Positions 32,680-41,249 of a stretch of DNA of 64,000 nt are shown one piece after another. The DNA comes from Actinoplanes sandaracinus (GTDB lineage: Bacteria; Actinomycetota; Actinomycetes; Mycobacteriales; Micromonosporaceae), in contig NZ_JASCTH010000018.1 in NCBI RefSeq assembly GCF_030009775.1, positions 169,765 to 233,764 of the forward strand, read 5' to 3'. The notes under the pieces were generated by a model. That model saw only the letters and a program-made list of their open reading frames with translations, was not told where the DNA came from and did no database searches. A program made the translations under genes and the position numbers. Within the stretch, counting starts at the first letter, position 1; the number at the start of each line of letters is the position of its first letter.

Positions 32680-34368
32680 TCAGGCGTTGAGTTCGGCTAG
32701 CGCCTTGGCAGCTTCCTCTTCCTGACGTGCTCTAGCCTTGCGCCACTCGAAATACTCTTCGGGCGGTTCCCGCTCCCATTCAACCGGCTTACCGTCAATT
32801 GAGACGGGGTTGCCGTACCGCTCGGCGTGAGCAAACTGCCTCACGCTGATCTCCCAATAGACCTCTTGATCGATGGGCAACGGCCGCAGTCGGCCTTTTC
32901 GGTCGTAAGCGTGCACGTAGAATTCAACCGGCGGTGCAGGATTGGAACCGGCAGGGAACACCCTCACCTCCGGCAACAGGTCACGCAGGTAGAGCCGCCT
33001 CTGCTCGATTGAGAGCGCATCAAACTGCTCCCGGCTTGCCGAGCTATAGCGGGCCGCTAGTTCCGCCCCCTCGGCTGCCTCTGCTACCTCTTGGTCGATC
33101 TCTGCAATACGACTTTCAATCCGCTCCGTGCCGGACTCCAACTGAAAGAGCCGGATGCGCTTTCGGTTGTAAGAGTTGGTCAACTGGACAAGTTCTGTCT
33201 CAAGGTCGGCCCTCTCCTTATCAAGCGCCCCCCTGTCGATCTTCTTTCCACTATCGAGGAAGTCGGCCAGATCTTCTTTTGTCAGCAGGGAGAGCAACAG
33301 GTCTGTGATGTACTCATCAATCGGATCAGCCTTGAGGCTGACGTGTCGCTTGAGACACTTGTAGGTGCGCCGGTTCGGCGAGGGACGATTCTTACCGGCG
33401 TTCGCTACGCCAGTCTTGAGGGTGTCGCCACAGATGCCGCACTTGATGATTCCCGCACACAGATAGCGAACGTGATTGCCCGCCTTGTGTCGCGTCCGGG
33501 TAAGGACGTTCACCACGTCTTGCCAGTCGGCAAACGGGATGATCGGTTCCCAGTTCCCCGGCGTCAGGTCGTTCTTGTAACGCGCCTGATAGTCCTCGTC
33601 GGACACAGTAAGAATGCTGCTTGGCTTGTAAGCCAGCATTCCCGCAACATGCGGATTGGTTAGGGTCCACTTCACCGTCGGGAACCGGTAGGGAGTCTTC
33701 TTCTTCGGCGTGACGAAGCCACGCTCATTCCACTCACGGGCAACGCTCGCCAGGGTGCCCCCGGCCATCACGTGATTGACCGCCCACTTGATCGCGTCGG
33801 CCTCTTCCGGCACCTGCTCAAAGGTGCCCTCACTCTGGGCGTTGGTGGTGTATCGATAGCCGAACGTCCGGACACCTCTCAATGGTTGTCCGTTCGCCAC
33901 TCGGAAACGGTTGGTGGACTTTTGCCGCTCCGACTTGCGCTCTACCTCTTGGCGTGCAATAGCTCCACGAATACGGGCGTTGGCACGGCCGCCCGACGAC
34001 GTTAGATCTACGTCACTGCCTGCAGTGAAGAATACGGGGCAGTCGGCTGGTTGCAGGACGTCAATCAGACCCTCAAGCTCGATCGGTTGCCGGACCAGCC
34101 GGTCATCGTCACGACAGACGATGCGGACAACGTTTCCGGCCTTCACGTCGGCCAAGAGAGCTTCATACCCCTTGCGCACCTTGGAGCGGTCCGACGCTGA
34201 TGACTCGTCGGCATACACCACTACAGGTTCCGTCCACGGCTGCCGATCGACGTAGGCGCGTCCGTCGGCATCCTGTGTAGCGATCGACACAGACACCTTG
34301 GAACGCTTGGAGAGCCGAAGGTAGAGAGCCGTCCATCGGCCCTCTCTCGGCCGCTGCGAGGAGTTCAT
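32680..34368 (-). CDS. Large serine recombinase (integrase)
   Basis: 562 aa from ATG 34368. N-terminal catalytic domain (residues 12-165) with LYLRLSKRSKVSVSIATQ, nucleophile Ser20; VRIVCRDDDRLVRQPIEL and IARQEVERKSERQK lead into the E-helix. The Recombinase domain follows (PLRGVRTFGYRYTT, WAVNHVMAGGTLASVARE), then a zinc ribbon (IIKCGICGDTLKTG, YKCLKRH) with a coiled-coil insertion (about 400-475). These are the hallmarks of phage-type large serine integrases, which join attP and attB without host factors. The gene starts 60 bp from attR, as expected. No strong ribosome site is seen. Confidence 0.93.
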   Translation of the reverse strand: MNSSQRPREGRWTALYLRLSKRSKVSVSIATQDADGRAYVDRQPWTEPVVVYADESSASDRSKVRKGYEALLADVKAGNVVRIVCRDDDRLVRQPIELEGLIDVLQPADCPVFFTAGSDVDLTSSGGRANARIRGAIARQEVERKSERQKSTNRFRVANGQPLRGVRTFGYRYTTNAQSEGTFEQVPEEADAIKWAVNHVMAGGTLASVAREWNERGFVTPKKKTPYRFPTVKWTLTNPHVAGMLAYKPSSILTVSDEDYQARYKNDLTPGNWEPIIPFADWQDVVNVLTRTRHKAGNHVRYLCAGIIKCGICGDTLKTGVANAGKNRPSPNRRTYKCLKRHVSLKADPIDEYITDLLLSLLTKEDLADFLDSGKKIDRGALDKERADLETELVQLTNSYNRKRIRLFQLESGTERIESRIAEIDQEVAEAAEGAELAARYSSASREQFDALSIEQRRLYLRDLLPEVRVFPAGSNPAPPVEFYVHAYDRKGRLRPLPIDQEVYWEISVRQFAHAERYGNPVSIDGKPVEWEREPPEEYFEWRKARARQEEEAAKALAELNA

Positions 34369-34427
34369 GCCTGCATCGTGGCACGGGGCTACACTGCGAC
34401 GCCAAGTGCTACGAGATTTTGTGACAG

Positions 34428-35207
34428 TTGGCGTGCGCGTACTGCTACGTGCCACGGCACAAGGGGTACAGCAACCCGATCACCGTGTTCGCCAATATCG
34501 AGCGCATTTCGGCGTACGTCAAAAGGCATGCGGCCCGGCAGGGAAGCAAACCTGAACCGAACGAGTGCGACCCGGTGTCGTGGGTCTATGACATCGGTGA
34601 GAATTCGGACTGCTCGGTGGACGCCCGGCTCAGCGACAACGTCCGAGATCTGGTGGAGCTGTTCCGGGACCTGCCCAACGCGAAGGCGAGTTTCGCGACC
34701 AAACATGTCAACCGGGATCTGCTCGACTGGGACCCGCGAGGGCGGACGCGGGTCCGGTTCTCGCTGATGCCGCCGGTCGACGCCAAAACGCTCGACATCC
34801 GGACCAGTTCGATCGAGGAACGGATCGCGGCGATCGACGACTTCGTCGCCGCCGGATATGAGGCGCATGTCAACTTCAGCCCGGTGGTGGTCCGACCGGG
34901 ATGGCTCCAGGACTGGGGTGACCTGCTCGACCGGCTCGACGCGGGGATCGGCACGGCCGCGAAACGCCAGCTCGCCGCCGAGATCATCTTTCTGACGCAC
35001 AATCGGGGGCTGCACGAGGTGAACCTGGGCTGGCATCCGCGGGCCGAGGACCTGATCTGGCGTCCCGACCTGCAGCAGGTGAAACGCTCGCAGAACGGTG
35101 ATCTCAACGTCCGGTACCGCACCGGAGCCAAGGGCTCCTACGTGCAGGCGCTCACCGGCCTGATCGCCGAACGCACGCCGTACCTGCGCATCCGGTACGC
35201 GTTCTGA
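34428..35207 (+). pseudogene. splB: 3' portion of interrupted spore photoproduct lyase-like gene
   Basis: Host sequence starts at 34439. It continues the gene begun at 26266: CAYCYVPRHKGYSNPITVF follows the core and the frame runs 256 further codons to 35207. After excision the product is 352 aa, close to the 342 aa of Bacillus SplB, with Cys92/96/99 forming the radical-SAM CxxxCxxC and Cys140 and Cys155 in the region where SplB has its hydrogen-donor Cys141. In the integrated state a TTG at 34428 created by the junction could start a 259-aa fragment, but it would lack the first cluster Cys and so could not bind the 4Fe-4S cluster. Confidence 0.85.
34429..34438 (+). other. attR core
   Basis: TGGCGTGCGC, identical to the attL core. 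Element sequence lies to the left, host gene to the right (GTACTGCTACGTGCC restores the CAYCYVP part of the radical-SAM motif). Central dinucleotide TG at 34434-34435. Confidence 0.85.
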
Positions 35208-35260
35208 CGCGCTGGGCGCGCCCGGCGGAACGAGCCCGCCGGGCGCGGCACTCGTGATGG

Positions 35261-36358
35261 TCAGCTGAACCGGGTGGCGATCCAGTCGGCGACCCGGTCG
35301 GGGGACTCGGTGACGGCGTCGTGGGGGGTGGCGTTCTGCACGGTCTGGAAGGTCAGCGGCACCCCGTACGCCAGGATCTGGTCGGCCAGGATCTCGGACA
35401 GGAAGTAGGGGACGGCCTCGTCGTCGGTGCCGTGCACGAGCAGGATCGGGGCGCTCGGCGCGGTCTGCAGGGGGTTGAAGTAGGACGCCATCTTGGCGAC
35501 CACCGCGTCCGGCACGACGCCGCCCTCGACGAGCTGTTTCGCCTTGAACTTCTCGTAGGTTTCGAGGATCTCGTAGAGACAGCCGGTCTGCAGGACCCCG
35601 AGTTTCGCCTCGGCGGGTCCTGCCAGCACGGACTTCGGGTCGAAACTCGGCTCCACGGCGTTGACCCCGTACAGGGCCATCACCAGGTAGCCCTGGACGT
35701 CGGTGCCGGCGATGTACGGAATGATCTCCTGGGCGTTGGAGAGCGGGGCGATCGCCGCCGATCCCTTCAGCACCAGGTTGCCGTCGTAGGACGGGGCGAG
35801 CTGGTTGGCGAAGAGCGCGCCCGAGCCGCCCTGCGAGTGGCCGTCGACGACGTACTGGGTGGAGAGGGCGGCGTCGAGATGGCGGGCGGCCCGGACGTTG
35901 TCGATCATCGATCGGCCGGCGCTGGCGCCGATCAGGTACGGATGCGGCTGCGGCGTGCCCAGGCCCGGATAGTCGGGCGCCGCCACGGTCCAGCCACGGC
36001 TGAGCAGCTCGGCGACCGCGACCCGGGCCTCCTCCCAGAAGACGGCCTGGTTGGTCGACGGCGCGCACGAGTCGGCGAGCCCGGTGGTGCCGTGCCCCCA
36101 CGCCACGACCCGGTTCTTCTTGCCGGTCTTCGGGGTGAGCACCAGCCCGGTAGCGGTGATCAGGCCTCCGTTGATGTTCGTGGTGAGGTAGTGGATCCGT
36201 TTCCCGGTGGCGAGAGCGGACAGAGTCGGCGGCAGGCTCGCGGTCGACGAGCTCAGCACGAATCCCGGCACGGTCGCGTGCGCCGGTCCGGCGGTCGCGA
36301 CGAGCATCCCGGCCACGGCGATCAGCGCGGCGAGGAGGAGTCGGGAGATCTTTTTCAT
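35261..36358 (-). CDS. Secreted lipase (secretory lipase family, alpha/beta hydrolase)
   Basis: 365 aa with a signal peptide (KKISRLLLAALIAVAGMLVATAGPAHA). The catalytic triad is visible: GHSQGG nucleophile elbow, Asp in HGTDDEAVP and His in NATPHDAV. The spacing and the WGHGTTGLADSCAPS segment are typical of the secretory lipase (LIP) family, which cleaves triacylglycerols or related esters outside the cell. The 190-bp upstream gap is unusually AT-rich for this window and presumably holds the promoter. Confidence 0.85.
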   Translation of the reverse strand: MKKISRLLLAALIAVAGMLVATAGPAHATVPGFVLSSSTASLPPTLSALATGKRIHYLTTNINGGLITATGLVLTPKTGKKNRVVAWGHGTTGLADSCAPSTNQAVFWEEARVAVAELLSRGWTVAAPDYPGLGTPQPHPYLIGASAGRSMIDNVRAARHLDAALSTQYVVDGHSQGGSGALFANQLAPSYDGNLVLKGSAAIAPLSNAQEIIPYIAGTDVQGYLVMALYGVNAVEPSFDPKSVLAGPAEAKLGVLQTGCLYEILETYEKFKAKQLVEGGVVPDAVVAKMASYFNPLQTAPSAPILLVHGTDDEAVPYFLSEILADQILAYGVPLTFQTVQNATPHDAVTESPDRVADWIATRFS

Positions 36359-36548
36359 GGCACCACGTTCCCCTGCGTAATCCGATTCGGATGATCGATG
36401 GAAGACACAGCCTAAAACCGATCTACCCCCCGACGGATCGGCAATCACGGGTAATCGTGCATGCCTTTTCGGGTATCCGCACACGTCAACAGAACGATGT
36501 GCCACCGAAATTCAAAAGATCCATTTAATCGTTGGTTCAAAATCAAAG

Positions 36549-37808
36549 TCAGACACCGCTGGGGTACGTCTCCGGCTCGTGCACATCCACCCGGAGAGTG
36601 TGCAGTGGCAGCAACGCCCGCGTCTCGGCAAACCACAGAAACGCGTCGTAGCGCTCGCCGAGGACGGTCGGCACGTAATTGGCCCAGCGCTCCCGCTCCG
36701 GCCGGTAGACGACCCCGATCGCCCGGTGAGGCAGAACCGTGGTGAGCAGATCCGGTCGCGGACCCTGATCACCGAAGACGAAAAGCGCGGCCGGCGGTGC
36801 GTGATTCTGTAAGACTTCCTCCAGCGATCCGCGCCGCGCCGCGGGGACGCCCATCACCTCCATCGGCGCGCCCCAGCCCGCACCGGCGACCACCGTCCCG
36901 TGATGGGTGCCGAACCCGACGAGCACCACCCGGTCCGCTCCGTACCGGTCACGGGCCAGCTGGCCGATCGTCACCTCGCCCTGCTCGGCCTGATCCGTGG
37001 CCCGGCCGTCGCCGACGTGCGTGTTGTGCGCCCACACCACCGCTTTCGCCTCCGGGCCGTACCGGCGCAGCAGCCGGTCCAGAGTCTCGTCCATGTGCCG
37101 GTCCCGGATGTTCCAGGCGCCCGGGCCGCCGTGCACCATCGTCCGGTAGTAGCGCTCGGCGCCGGCCACCACCTCGGCGTTCTGCCACACCCCGAAATCC
37201 CGGTCTCGGACCTCGGCCAGCATCGCGACGACCTTGTTCTCGCACGCCGCCGGCAGGAACCGGGTGGCCCAGCCGTACGCGTTCGGATCCTCGTTGTACG
37301 GCTCGAAGCACCGGTACGCGTCCAGGGCCGCCGGCACCGCCTCCGGGTCGTGCTCGCGCAGCCAGGTCAGGATCTCCCGCATCGACTCCCACAGCGAGTA
37401 GACGTCGAGCCCGTGGAACCCCACTCGGTCGTCCGGCGCCCGCGACTCGTTGAGCGCGTGCAGCCAGCAGGCGAAGTCGACGGTCTCCTCGTTCGCCCAC
37501 ATCCACGTCGGCCAGCGGTCATAACCGACCAGCGCCTCCCGCGGGCCGGCGCCGTCACCGCGGACGGCGGCGTTCACCCGCTCGCAGTCCGGCCAGTCCC
37601 CCTCGACGGCGACGAACGAGAAACCGCGCTCCAGGATCAGCCGTCTCGTCAGCGCGGCCCGCCACTGGTAGAACTCGTGCGTGCCGTGGGTGGCCTCACC
37701 GATCATGACGACCCGTGCCTGCGCGGCCCGGTCCAGAAGGATCTCCAGATCTCCCGGATCGCGCAACGGCCGGGCGATGGACGCCACCTCGTCGGAGTAC
37801 CGGATCAT
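36549..37808 (-). CDS. Erythromycin-esterase family protein
   Basis: 419 aa from ATG 37808 (a GTG directly precedes it). The family motif GEATHGTHEFYQWRAAL holds the catalytic His and Glu; further conserved pieces are EGDWPDCERVN, HGLDVYSLWESM, MVHGGPGAWNIRDRHM and VVWAHNTHVGD. True Ere enzymes hydrolyse macrolide lactones, but most chromosomal members have unknown substrates, so macrolide resistance should not be assumed. It is divergent from the truncated hemoglobin gene. Confidence 0.87.
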   Translation of the reverse strand: MIRYSDEVASIARPLRDPGDLEILLDRAAQARVVMIGEATHGTHEFYQWRAALTRRLILERGFSFVAVEGDWPDCERVNAAVRGDGAGPREALVGYDRWPTWMWANEETVDFACWLHALNESRAPDDRVGFHGLDVYSLWESMREILTWLREHDPEAVPAALDAYRCFEPYNEDPNAYGWATRFLPAACENKVVAMLAEVRDRDFGVWQNAEVVAGAERYYRTMVHGGPGAWNIRDRHMDETLDRLLRRYGPEAKAVVWAHNTHVGDGRATDQAEQGEVTIGQLARDRYGADRVVLVGFGTHHGTVVAGAGWGAPMEVMGVPAARRGSLEEVLQNHAPPAALFVFGDQGPRPDLLTTVLPHRAIGVVYRPERERWANYVPTVLGERYDAFLWFAETRALLPLHTLRVDVHEPETYPSGV

Positions 37809-37866
37809 CACCGTGAGTTACCCGGCCAGGGTCGCCTCATACGTCCGACCTTGCCATGCTGGACCG

Positions 37867-38364
37867 ATGGGACGTCCCACGCTGTACGAAGCGGCCGGTG
37901 GAGCACCCGCCATGCTCGCCCTGGCCACCGACTTCCACGCCCGCTGCCTGGCACACCCGGTGCTGGAACACCCGTTCTCGCACGGCCTCGACCCGGCCCA
38001 CGTCCAGCACCTCGCCGACTACTGGGGTGAGGTGTTCGGCGGGCCACCGGAGTTCACCCGGCGACACGGCGGGCACGCGGCGATGCTGCGGGTGCACGCC
38101 AACCAGAGCGACGACGGGGACCCGTTCTCCGGCCCGTTCGTGACCTGCTTCGACGAGGCGGTCGCGGCCACCCTGCCGGACGACCCGCGGCTGCGGGCGG
38201 CGCTCGGCGGCTACATCCGGGCGGCGACGGCCGAGGTCGGCTCCTACTTCCCGATGGCGGCGCGGGTGCCCGAGGATCCACCCATGCCACTGTGGTCCTG
38301 GGACGGGCGCCAGGGCCGGTCCGGGTCGGTCGGCGCGGCGCCGGACGTCACGCGTACCCCGTAG
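37867..38364 (+). CDS. Group II truncated hemoglobin-like protein
   Basis: 165 aa. The N-terminal part (TLYEAAGGAPAMLALATDFH) and DYWGEVFGGPPEFTRRHGGH fit the 2/2 globin fold of group II truncated hemoglobins, which bind O2 or NO with heme; the His-rich segment before MLRVHANQ probably contains the proximal His. The C-terminal 25 residues (GRQGRSGSVGAAPDVTRTP) go beyond the usual length and overlap the convergent TusA-like gene by 121 bp. It may detoxify NO or deliver O2. Confidence 0.78.
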   Translation: MGRPTLYEAAGGAPAMLALATDFHARCLAHPVLEHPFSHGLDPAHVQHLADYWGEVFGGPPEFTRRHGGHAAMLRVHANQSDDGDPFSGPFVTCFDEAVAATLPDDPRLRAALGGYIRAATAEVGSYFPMAARVPEDPPMPLWSWDGRQGRSGSVGAAPDVTRTP

Positions 38365-38657
38365 GTCGGTCTGGGCCGGTCTTGCACCGGCCCGAGGTAG
38401 ACGTGACCGGTCAGATGACACCAGGCCGGCAGGTCGAGCGGCGCGGCCGGGTCGGTGGCGATCAGATGGATCTCGGTGCCGGGCGGCACCGTCGTGGTGA
38501 GCTTGCGCAGCTCGATGAGCAGCAGCACACACCGGCGGTCGCCCCCGTCCAGAACCACCGGACCGGCGCCGGGCGGCCCGCTGTCAGCGCCCGCGCGGCC
38601 GACCGGGCCCACGCCGGGCCGCCCGCTGTCAGCGCCCGCATGACCGACTGGGCTCAT
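38244..38657 (-). CDS. TusA-like protein lacking the CPxP motif
   Basis: 137 aa. Residues about 33-105 resemble the TusA sulfur-carrier fold (VVLDGGDRRCVLLLIELRKL, EIHLIATDPAAPLDLPAWCH), but the usual Cys-Pro-x-Pro is reduced to CVLL, so sulfur transfer is uncertain. The first 30 residues are a Gly/Pro/Asp repeat made by a 45-bp tandem DNA repeat. Its ATG overlaps the Nudix stop (ATGA) and its 3' end overlaps the hemoglobin gene on the other strand. It is the last gene of the phosphatase-Nudix operon. Confidence 0.6.
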   Translation of the reverse strand: MSPVGHAGADSGRPGVGPVGRAGADSGPPGAGPVVLDGGDRRCVLLLIELRKLTTTVPPGTEIHLIATDPAAPLDLPAWCHLTGHVYLGPVQDRPRPTYGVRVTSGAAPTDPDRPWRPSQDHSGMGGSSGTRAAIGK

Positions 38658-38693
38658 GCCGGGCCGGCCGGCATCAGCGCCAGTGTGGCCGGC
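38568..38693. repeat. 45-bp imperfect tandem repeat across a gene junction
   Basis: Units at 38568-38612, 38613-38657 and a diverged partial unit 38658-38693. The third unit encodes the C-terminus of the Nudix protein and the first two the N-terminus of the TusA-like protein, so the repeat spans the stop/start overlap. It suggests recent local duplication. Confidence 0.7.
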
Positions 38694-39064
38694 AGCTGGG
38701 AGTGCAGCGGGGACGGCAGGTCTCCCGGGGCGAACCAGGCCAGATCGTCGAACTTGTGCGGCTCTCCGATCCGGGCCTCGGCGGGATCGATCCGGACCGC
38801 GAACACCACCGCCACCCAGTGCGACGGCGGATCCTCGCGCAGCACGTTCCGGACGCCCAGCTGCCGGATCTCCCGGGGCACGGCCGTGTACTCCTCGCCG
38901 ACCTCGCGGGTGACGGCCGCCTCGAACGTCTCACCGAACTCCAGCGCGCCCGCCCCGCAGTCCCAGGCGCCCGGCTCGTCCCGGGCCTGGGCGGACCGGC
39001 GCGCCAGCAGGATCCGCCCGTCGCCGTCATGGCACACGAACACGACTGAGATCGAAGGTTTCAT
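38654..39064 (-). CDS. Nudix hydrolase
   Basis: 136 aa from ATG 39064. The Nudix box is intact, GALEFGETFEAAVTREVGEEY, with the metal-binding REVGEE. Small single-domain Nudix proteins of this kind cleave oxidised or unusual nucleotides, or nucleotide sugars. It starts 7 nt after the stop of the ANTAR-PAS-PP2C gene and overlaps the TusA-like start (ATGA), so the three genes form an operon. Confidence 0.87.
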   Translation of the reverse strand: MKPSISVVFVCHDGDGRILLARRSAQARDEPGAWDCGAGALEFGETFEAAVTREVGEEYTAVPREIRQLGVRNVLREDPPSHWVAVVFAVRIDPAEARIGEPHKFDDLAWFAPGDLPSPLHSQLPATLALMPAGPA

Positions 39065-39071
39065 GCCACGA

Positions 39072-41249
39072 TCATGCCGTGGGCCGTGCCGCCAGAATGC
39101 AGGTGTCGTCGTCGGGGTTCGCCCGCCGCAGCCGGGCCAGCAACTCCCCGAGCGGCTGCTCCGGCGACACACGCACCGCGTCGTCGACCGTGGTGATCAC
39201 CGCTTCCAGGCCGACGTCCAGACCACGCCGCCGATGCTCGACCAGCCCGTCGGTGTAGAGCAACAGCACGTCACCGGGCACGAACGTGGTGGTGGCGGAC
39301 GCGTACCGGGCATCGTCGACGACGCCCAGCATCGGCCCGGCCGGCCGGGACATCGGCGTCGTCCGCCCGCCCCGGCACAGCAGCGGCGGCGGATGACCCG
39401 CCTGTGCCCACACCAGCTCGTGCCGCGCCGGGTCGAACCGGGCGATCACCGCCGTCGCCGCCAGCTCCGGCGTCTCCGCCTCCAGGTCACAGGTCAGCCG
39501 GTTCAGGTGCTCCAGAAGGATGCCCGGATCGCTGGTGGTCACGGCGAGCGCCCGCAGCGCATGCCGCAGCTGGGCCATCGTGGTCGCCGCATGCGTGCCG
39601 TGCCCGGCGACGTCACCGACCGCGAGCAGCACCGACCCGTCCCGCAGCGCCGCCGCGTGGAACCAGTCCCCGCCGAAGTTCGTCTCCTGGCCCGCCGGCA
39701 GGTAACGCACCGCCGCCCGTACCCCCGGCAGGTCGATCGGCCCGGACGGGATGGGCAGGATGATCCGCTGCAGCCGGGCGGCCAGATCGTGCTCGGCCGC
39801 CAAGGTCCGCTCCACCTCGGCCAGGCGTTCCGCGCCGGCCTGCTGCTCGGTGACGTCCTGCACGACACCGTAGATCCGCAACGGGCGGCCCTCCGCGTCG
39901 CGTACCGCGTCCGCGATCGTCCGCAGATGCTTGACCCGGCCGCTGACCCACACCCGGGTCAGCACGTCCACCCGCTCCGACCGCTGAAACGCCTCCAGCG
40001 CGGCCATCCGCAGCGGCTGATCGTCGGCGACCGCGATCGCATCCGCCTCCTCCGTGCCGAGCGGGCCGAGAGCCGGGTCCCGTTCGTAGATCCGGTACAG
40101 CTGCGGCGACCAGTAGATCTCGCCGCTGACCAGGTCCCACTCGCCCCAGCCCAGGTTGCCTAGCTGCTCCATGCCGTCGATCCGGTCGGCCTCGCGGTCC
40201 GCATCCTCCAGCCGTTCCCAGCTGACCAGCAGCCCCGGCCCCAGCCGGCCGGCCCGGAGGGTGAAGTCGGCCTCGCCGACGCGGACCGGGCCCACGTCGG
40301 CGGGCTCCCCGGTGTCCAGGACCCGCTGATAGGCCTCCCACCGACTGTCGGCGACCAGCTCCGGATAGAAGCGGCTCACCGGCAGGCCGAGCAACTGCGA
40401 CCCGCGCCGGCCGTCGGGGGCCATCGCCTCCGGGCTGGCGGCCGCCCACACCAGGTCGGCCAAGCGGCCGGCGTCGTCCCGCTCCGCCGTGAGATATCCC
40501 GACATTCCCGGCAGGGAGTCGAGGACGTCTTGCACGGTGGCCAGCCACGGCGTGAACCGTCGTGCCGGATCCGCCTCCGTCAGAGCGGGAGCGGGGCTGA
40601 CGTGGGCGGGACTCGCCCACGACAGCCCCACCCGCCCGCCGGGCCCGGCCACCGGATCCGTGGCCGCCGCCGGGGCCGACATCCCCTGGCTCACCGCGGC
40701 CTCACTCACCGCCGCGCCGGCGACCGGGGTCGCACCAGTCCCCGCCGGGCCGGTCACCGCCGGGCCGGTCACCGCCGGGCCGGTCACGGCCGCGCCGGTC
40801 ATCGCTGCCGCTACCAGTTGCGGCAGCGTCTCCGGTGACGGCCGGTCGGCGACCGCCTCCGCGTTGTCCAGCAGCCGGATCACCCGGCCGGCGAGTTCGG
40901 TGACGTCACACCGGCGCTCGGCGGCCATCCGCAGCAGATGCCGGTGCGCCTCGGAGAGCCGGCACCGCGCCCGCCCGGCCAGCAGGCCGACAGCCCGCTC
41001 CACCGCGACCCGCCCGGCCTCCAGCGGCTGCACACCACGCCCGCCCGCGGTCAGGCTCACCCCACGGCCACCGGGCGCCGGGCTCACACCGGAACAACCG
41101 GCCGCCGAGCCGACGCTGCACCTGCCGTCGGCCGGGATCACGCCGGGCGCATCCGTCACCGGCACCGCGCCACGCCCGCCGTCCGGCCAGCCCCAGCCCG
41201 CACCGGAATGCAGGCCGCTCGCTGTTCGCGCGTACGCCTGACCTCCCAC
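39072..41249 (-). CDS. ANTAR-PAS-PP2C phosphatase fusion
   Basis: 725 aa from GTG 41249, chosen for GGGGAGG 5 nt upstream; the frame opens further up at 41318. A low-complexity N-terminus precedes an ANTAR-like RNA-binding helix bundle (about residues 78-140: VAVERAVGLLAGRARCRLSE, LLRMAAERR). A disordered stretch with TGPAV repeats, a diverged PAS, a second PAS (about 370-500, WGEWDLVSGEIYWSPQLY) and a C-terminal SpoIIE-type PP2C domain follow (FGGDWFHAA, AVGDVAGHGTHAA, LYTDGLVEHRRRG, NPDDDTCIL). The phosphatase should act on STAS proteins. The ANTAR-PP2C combination could link antitermination to stress sigma control. Confidence 0.82.
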   Translation of the reverse strand: MGGQAYARTASGLHSGAGWGWPDGGRGAVPVTDAPGVIPADGRCSVGSAAGCSGVSPAPGGRGVSLTAGGRGVQPLEAGRVAVERAVGLLAGRARCRLSEAHRHLLRMAAERRCDVTELAGRVIRLLDNAEAVADRPSPETLPQLVAAAMTGAAVTGPAVTGPAVTGPAGTGATPVAGAAVSEAAVSQGMSAPAAATDPVAGPGGRVGLSWASPAHVSPAPALTEADPARRFTPWLATVQDVLDSLPGMSGYLTAERDDAGRLADLVWAAASPEAMAPDGRRGSQLLGLPVSRFYPELVADSRWEAYQRVLDTGEPADVGPVRVGEADFTLRAGRLGPGLLVSWERLEDADREADRIDGMEQLGNLGWGEWDLVSGEIYWSPQLYRIYERDPALGPLGTEEADAIAVADDQPLRMAALEAFQRSERVDVLTRVWVSGRVKHLRTIADAVRDAEGRPLRIYGVVQDVTEQQAGAERLAEVERTLAAEHDLAARLQRIILPIPSGPIDLPGVRAAVRYLPAGQETNFGGDWFHAAALRDGSVLLAVGDVAGHGTHAATTMAQLRHALRALAVTTSDPGILLEHLNRLTCDLEAETPELAATAVIARFDPARHELVWAQAGHPPPLLCRGGRTTPMSRPAGPMLGVVDDARYASATTTFVPGDVLLLYTDGLVEHRRRGLDVGLEAVITTVDDAVRVSPEQPLGELLARLRRANPDDDTCILAARPTA

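Larger units (their letters stand above)
26546..34438. mobile_element. Serine-integrase integrative element, 7,883 bp, inside a spore photoproduct lyase-like gene
   Basis: The element is bounded by a 10-bp direct repeat TGGCGTGCGC at 26546-26555 (attL) and 34429-34438 (attR). Removing one copy with the DNA between rejoins two halves of one gene exactly in frame (95 codons to the crossover plus 258). GC and codon use inside are visibly lower and more relaxed than in flanking genes. Cargo: about 15 small genes including Xre, PPC/DUF296, an Arm-domain-like protein, a serine resolvase, HNH and winged-helix proteins and, beside attR, a 562-aa large serine integrase. There are no capsid, terminase, FtsK-type transfer or relaxase genes, so it is either a satellite-like or a non-autonomous element. 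Confidence 0.88.

Noticed and set aside
34428..34460. TTG at 34428 as a true start of a stand-alone 259-aa protein
   Set aside because: It is created by the attR junction, has no ribosome site, and the product would lack one of the three cluster-binding Cys.
36549..37808. Macrolide-resistance gene (erythromycin esterase)
   Set aside because: Family membership is clear but chromosomal members mostly have other or unknown substrates, and no resistance context is present; annotated only at family level.
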